Both the position numbers and the translations under genes were made by a program. The notes under the pieces were generated by a model. It was not told the origin of the DNA. It did no database searches and saw only the letters and a list, made by a program, of their open reading frames with translations. Positions 59,963 to 64,000 of a stretch of 64,000 bases of DNA are shown piece by piece. Each line of letters opens with the position of its first letter. The first letter of the stretch is position 1. Origin of the DNA: Sphingorhabdus sp. EL138. GTDB lineage: Bacteria > Pseudomonadota > Alphaproteobacteria > Sphingomonadales > Sphingomonadaceae. The stretch spans positions 16,952 to 80,951 of the forward strand of contig NZ_CAMAYF010000008.1 of the NCBI RefSeq assembly GCF_945862485.1, written 5' to 3'.

Positions 59963-61012
59963 ATGAAGCCGGTAATATTTGGCCTATCGGGCCTGACCCT
60001 GACGGATGATGAAAAACGCCTGTTTCGCGATGTCGAGCCAGCCGGCTATATTCTATTCAAGCGCAATATCGAAGATCGCGCGCAGGTCCGCGCGCTGACC
60101 GATAGCTTGCGGACGTTGCATGGGCGCGACACTGTGCCGATCCTGATTGATCAAGAGGGCGGCCGTGTCGCGCGGATGCGTCCGCCGGTCTGGCCGGACT
60201 TCCCCGCTGGCGGCGCGTTTGATGCGTTGTACGATATCGCGCCCATTACCGCGATTGAGGCGGCACGGTGCAATGCAGAGGCGATTGCGCTCTCGCTCAA
60301 CGAAGTCGGCATCAATGTTGATTGCTTGCCCGTTCTTGATGTGCGCGTGCCTGACACGCATTCCGCCATTGGTGACCGCGCTTTGGGAAGTGACCCCATG
60401 CGCGTGGCGGCATTGGGCCGCGCGATCCTTGATGGTCTTGCCTTGGGCGGCGTCATCGGCGTCGTCAAGCATATGCCGGGGCAGGGCCGCGCCACGGTCG
60501 ACACCCATCATGATTTGCCGCATGTCACCGCAAGCGCACCGGAACTTGAGCAAGACCTTGCCCCCTTCCGCGCTCTCAACACGGCCGCGATGGGCATGAC
60601 GGGCCATGTTGTCTATGATGTTTGGGACAAGACGCACACGGCAACCATGTCGCGCTTTGTCATTGACGACATCATCCGCCAGCGTGTCGGTTTCGACGGC
60701 CTGTTGATGAGTGACGACCTCGATATGAACGCGTTGCAAGGCGATGTCGCAAGCCGTGCTTTGGCCTGCGTACAGGCGGGTTGCGATCTTGCACTCAATT
60801 GCTGGGGTCGCTTTGATGAGATGGTCGCAATTGCGAACAACCTGCCCGAAATTACGGCTGCTGCCCGTGCGCGCCTTGACCGCGCGATGGCAATTGCGCC
60901 CGTGTCGTTCAACGCCGACCGACTGGCACAACTGCTCGACAAGCGCGACCAACTGCTGGCCTTGGCCGACACGCAGGCAAAGCTCACGGGCGGGGCCACT
61001 GGCGCGGCATGA
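59963..61012 (+). CDS. nagZ: Beta-N-acetylhexosaminidase (GH3)
   Basis: PILIDQEGGRVARMRPP, GVVKHMPGQGRATVDTHHDLPHV, GFDGLLMSDDLDMNAL. Confidence 0.93.
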   Translation: MKPVIFGLSGLTLTDDEKRLFRDVEPAGYILFKRNIEDRAQVRALTDSLRTLHGRDTVPILIDQEGGRVARMRPPVWPDFPAGGAFDALYDIAPITAIEAARCNAEAIALSLNEVGINVDCLPVLDVRVPDTHSAIGDRALGSDPMRVAALGRAILDGLALGGVIGVVKHMPGQGRATVDTHHDLPHVTASAPELEQDLAPFRALNTAAMGMTGHVVYDVWDKTHTATMSRFVIDDIIRQRVGFDGLLMSDDLDMNALQGDVASRALACVQAGCDLALNCWGRFDEMVAIANNLPEITAAARARLDRAMAIAPVSFNADRLAQLLDKRDQLLALADTQAKLTGGATGAA

Positions 61013-61800
61013 CCGAGCTGATGCTATTTGACGCAGAGGACGCCCTCCGCGACGAGAGCGCTGCCAAAGCGGAATTTGGCCCCGATGTTCTGACGATCGA
61101 TATTGACGGCTGGGAAGGGCCGCTGGACCTATTGCTCGCGCTCGCCCGCAATCAAAAGGTCGATTTGCGGCAATTGTCTATTCTCGCCTTGGTCGAACAA
61201 TATCTGGTGTTCATTGATGAGGCACGCGCGCTGAAACTCGAGCTCGCTGCCGATTATTTGGTGATGGCGGCGTGGTTGGCCTATCTGAAATCGGCATTGT
61301 TGCTACCGAAGGACCCGACGGTTGATCCGTCGCCGGAGGAGCTTGCTTTGCGCCTGCAATTACGGCTGGAGCGGCTGAACGCCATGCGTGAAAGCGGCGC
61401 GCGGCTGATGGCGCGCGACCGAATTGGCCGCGACGTGTTTTTGCGCGGCACACCCGAGGGGTTGCGCGTGGTCAAAGCGCGGGCGTGGGAATGTGATTAT
61501 TTTGAACTGATTACCGCTTATGGCCAAATCAACGCCCGCACCGCGCCCGCGATGCACATCGTTAAAAAGCGCCAAGTCATGACGTTGGAGCAAGCGTTGG
61601 AGCGCGTATCGGCCATGATTGGCCTTGCAATTGACTGGACTGCGATACATGCATTTCTGCCGCCGATGGCAGACTCGGCCTTGCGTAAATCGGCTTTGGC
61701 CTCCAGCTTTGTCGCGGCCTTGGAACTTGCCAAACGTGGGGTTGCCGATTTGCAGCAAGAGGCGACCTTCGCGCCGTTGATGGTGCGGAAAAAAGCATGA
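61009..61800 (+). CDS. scpA: Segregation and condensation protein A
   Basis: DGWEGPLDLLLALARNQKVDLRQLSILALVEQYL, LAADYLVMAAWLAYLKSALLLP. Confidence 0.93.
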   Translation: MTELMLFDAEDALRDESAAKAEFGPDVLTIDIDGWEGPLDLLLALARNQKVDLRQLSILALVEQYLVFIDEARALKLELAADYLVMAAWLAYLKSALLLPKDPTVDPSPEELALRLQLRLERLNAMRESGARLMARDRIGRDVFLRGTPEGLRVVKARAWECDYFELITAYGQINARTAPAMHIVKKRQVMTLEQALERVSAMIGLAIDWTAIHAFLPPMADSALRKSALASSFVAALELAKRGVADLQQEATFAPLMVRKKA

Positions 61801-62405
61801 TGACTGAAACCGACCCTGATCTGCGCGCGGTAGAAGCAACCTTGTTCGCCAGCGACCAGCCGATGACCGTCGAACAAATTCGCGGCTATGTCGGCGATAG
61901 CGTCGATGTTGTGGCAGCGCTCACGCAATTGGCAGCGCATTATGACGGCCGCGGCATTGAACTCGTCCAGCGCGGCAAGACTTGGCATTTCCAAACTGCC
62001 GCTGATCTTGCACATTTGTTGCGCCGCGAACGCGAAGAAAGCCGCAAGCTCAGCCGCGCTGCGGTCGAGACATTGGCAATCATCGCCTATCATGAACCCG
62101 TCAGTCGCGCAGAGATTGAGGCCATTCGCGGCGTGCAGATTTCAAAAGGTACGCTGGATGTCTTGATGGAAGCAGGATGGGTACGCCCTGCTGGCCGTCG
62201 CGAAGTGCCGGGGCGGCCTTTACTTTTCGCCACGACGGCAGGTTTCCTGACGCATTTCGGCCTGACCAGCCGCAAGGATTTGCCGGGAATTGCAGACCTG
62301 AAAGCTGCCGGCTTGCTGGACCCGATTGATAGCGCAATGGGTGAAATGTTATTTGCAGGCGAAGAAAGTGACGGCGAACTGGCAATTGATGAAAACAACG
62401 CCTAA
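61797..62405 (+). CDS. scpB: Segregation and condensation protein B
   Basis: [46 protein letters not shown]-type, [23 protein letters not shown]. Confidence 0.93.
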   Translation: [202 protein letters not shown]

Positions 62406-62469
62406 ATAGGTGAAGGAAATGCGACATAGGGGTCGCAATATCCGGGGCGCGCCCCGTTAGGAGTTTGAA

Positions 62470-62691
62470 ATGGGTGGTTTTAGCATCTGGCACTGGCTTA
62501 TTGTTGGCATTTTGGTGTTGCTCTTGTTCGGCAAGGGCCGTTTTTCCGACATGATGGGCGACGTCGCCAAAGGCATTAAAAGCTTTAAAAGGGGCATGAG
62601 CGAAGACGACGAAGCGCCTAAAGCGCCGCCGCAAATTGGTGCAAATACGACGGTTGACGCTGAAAAGCAGACTGACAAGACTCAAGGTTAA
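62470..62691 (+). CDS. tatA: Sec-independent protein translocase TatA
   Basis: [43 protein letters not shown]. Confidence 0.96.
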   Translation: MGGFSIWHWLIVGILVLLLFGKGRFSDMMGDVAKGIKSFKRGMSEDDEAPKAPPQIGANTTVDAEKQTDKTQG

Positions 62692-62738
62692 GTCATTGAC
62701 TATGAAGCATCATTTACCCTCGACGCCGGGGGTCGGAC

Positions 62739-63071
62739 GTGTTTGACATCGCCTCATCCGAACTGTTGCTTGTCGTCCTTGTGGCGCTTTTGGTCATTGG
62801 GCCAAAGGATTTGCCAAAGGCATTGCGCTTTGTCGGTAAATGGGTGGGTAAGGCGCGCGGTGTCGCGGCGCATTTTCGGTCGGGCTTTGACGAAATGGTG
62901 CGCCAGTCCGAACTCGAAGACCTTGAGAAAAAGTGGAAGGCCGAAAATGAGCGCATCATGCGCGCGCACCCCGCCGATCCACGCGCAGATGTTATCGGCG
63001 ATGACCCTGCAACACATATAGCAGAAACGTCCGTCGTATCGCCGCCCACCGAGACGGCAGCTAAGACATGA
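62739..63071 (+). CDS. tatB: Sec-independent protein translocase TatB (GTG start)
   Basis: MFDIASSELLLVVLVALLVIGPKDLPKALRFVGKWVGKARGVAAHFRSGFDEMV. Confidence 0.95.
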   Translation: MFDIASSELLLVVLVALLVIGPKDLPKALRFVGKWVGKARGVAAHFRSGFDEMVRQSELEDLEKKWKAENERIMRAHPADPRADVIGDDPATHIAETSVVSPPTETAAKT

Positions 63072-63835
63072 GCGATATCGACAACAGCAAAATGCCCTTG
63101 CTTGATCATTTGATTGAGCTGCGCAGTCGTCTGCTCTGGAGCTTTTTGGCGCTCGCCATTGCCTTTGGCGTAAGTCTCTATTTCGCACGGCCGATCTTCG
63201 GCTTTCTGGTGCAACCCTTGCTCGCGTCGGGCCAGACGAAACTGATTTATACCGCGATATTCGAGGCATTTTTTGTCGAGATTAAGGTCGCGTTTTTTGC
63301 AGCCACCTTCTTCTCTTTCCCGGTGTTCGCCACGCAATTATGGCGCTTCGTCGCACCCGGCCTCTACAGCAAAGAAAAGCGGGCTTTTCTGCCATTCTTG
63401 CTCGCAACGCCGGTTTTGTTCATCACTGGCGCGTCTATGGCCTATTTCATGGCTATCCCCGTCGCGCTGGAATATTTGCTGGGTTTTGGCGGTACTGTCG
63501 GCGGTGTTGAGCAACAGGCGCTTCCGGGTGTCGATAATTATCTCAATTTCGTGATGAAGTTCATTTTTGGTTTTGGCATTTCATTCTTGCTGCCGGTGTT
63601 GCTGATGCTGTTGGAGCGGGCAGGCATTGTGACGCTGGAGCAGCTTAAGAGCGCACGGCGTTATGCCATTGTCGGCGCCTTTGCCATCGCCGCCGTCCTC
63701 ACGCCCCCCGATGTTGTCTCGCAGTTGCTGCTCGCGATCCCCTTGTGCATATTGTACGAACTTGCGCTTATCGCCATCTGGTTCACCCGCCGCCGCCGCA
63801 AAAAGGCCGAGGCCACTGAAGAGGCTGCGTTGTAG
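63068..63835 (+). CDS. tatC: Sec-independent protein translocase TatC
   Basis: MPLLDHLIELRSRLLWSFLALAI, FEAFFVEIKVAFFAATFFSFPVFATQLWRFVAPGLYSKEKRAFLPF, LTPPDVVSQLLLAIPLCILYE. Confidence 0.96.
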   Translation: MSDIDNSKMPLLDHLIELRSRLLWSFLALAIAFGVSLYFARPIFGFLVQPLLASGQTKLIYTAIFEAFFVEIKVAFFAATFFSFPVFATQLWRFVAPGLYSKEKRAFLPFLLATPVLFITGASMAYFMAIPVALEYLLGFGGTVGGVEQQALPGVDNYLNFVMKFIFGFGISFLLPVLLMLLERAGIVTLEQLKSARRYAIVGAFAIAAVLTPPDVVSQLLLAIPLCILYELALIAIWFTRRRRKKAEATEEAAL

Positions 63836-64000
63836 ATTTTACACGTTTTTACTTTCCTACAAATAACCAGATAGGTTATCTGATTCGCGTCATGCAGGCT
63901 GCGGTCTAGAACGTGGGTCGGGATGATGGGAACGCTGGCGTGGAAACATGCTGGCACGGCCGGCGCGATAGGGTGTTTGCTTCTGCCTTTTAAAAGGGCC

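Noticed and set aside
60053-60952. 299-aa - strand ORF opposite nagZ
   Set aside because: Antisense shadow ORF; no recognisable motif.

Overview
The window is a gene-dense alphaproteobacterial chromosome segment. Gene content and order (GcrA, split atpI-B-E-B'-b operon, Suv3-like helicase/S4/FdxA, scpAB-tatABC, class II DAHP synthase) suggest Sphingomonadales; this is inference, no search was run. It holds about 73 plausible CDSs and two tRNAs (Gly-TCC, Gln-TTG). Functions are mostly housekeeping: cytochrome bc1, F0 ATP synthase, uvrC, recO, radC, parE, argS, ispH, thrB, leuB, metZ, ilvE, hemF, lipB, scpAB, tatABC. There is also a polyamine uptake/degradation cluster and a tyrosine-catabolism cluster (maiA-marR / fumarylacetoacetate hydrolase). 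I see no CRISPR array, prophage, transposase or obvious defence island. The most interesting signals are non-coding: (1) an AT-rich, 10-bp-phased TTAC array upstream of an orphan, degenerate OmpR-type response regulator; (2) a structured putative ncRNA or attenuator ending in a textbook terminator upstream of the ATP synthase operon; (3) two composite paired-hairpin repeats with internal compensatory changes; (4) an identical 18-bp stop-codon-rich element at the ends of two convergent gene pairs; (5) several sharp operator-like palindromes, including a perfect 21-bp one between a C13 caspase-like peptidase and fumarylacetoacetate hydrolase, and a TTGC/GCAA cluster upstream of the polyamine transporter. 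Protein-level oddities include a tandem FKBP with a degenerate second domain and N-terminal extensions on Rieske and ATP synthase b.
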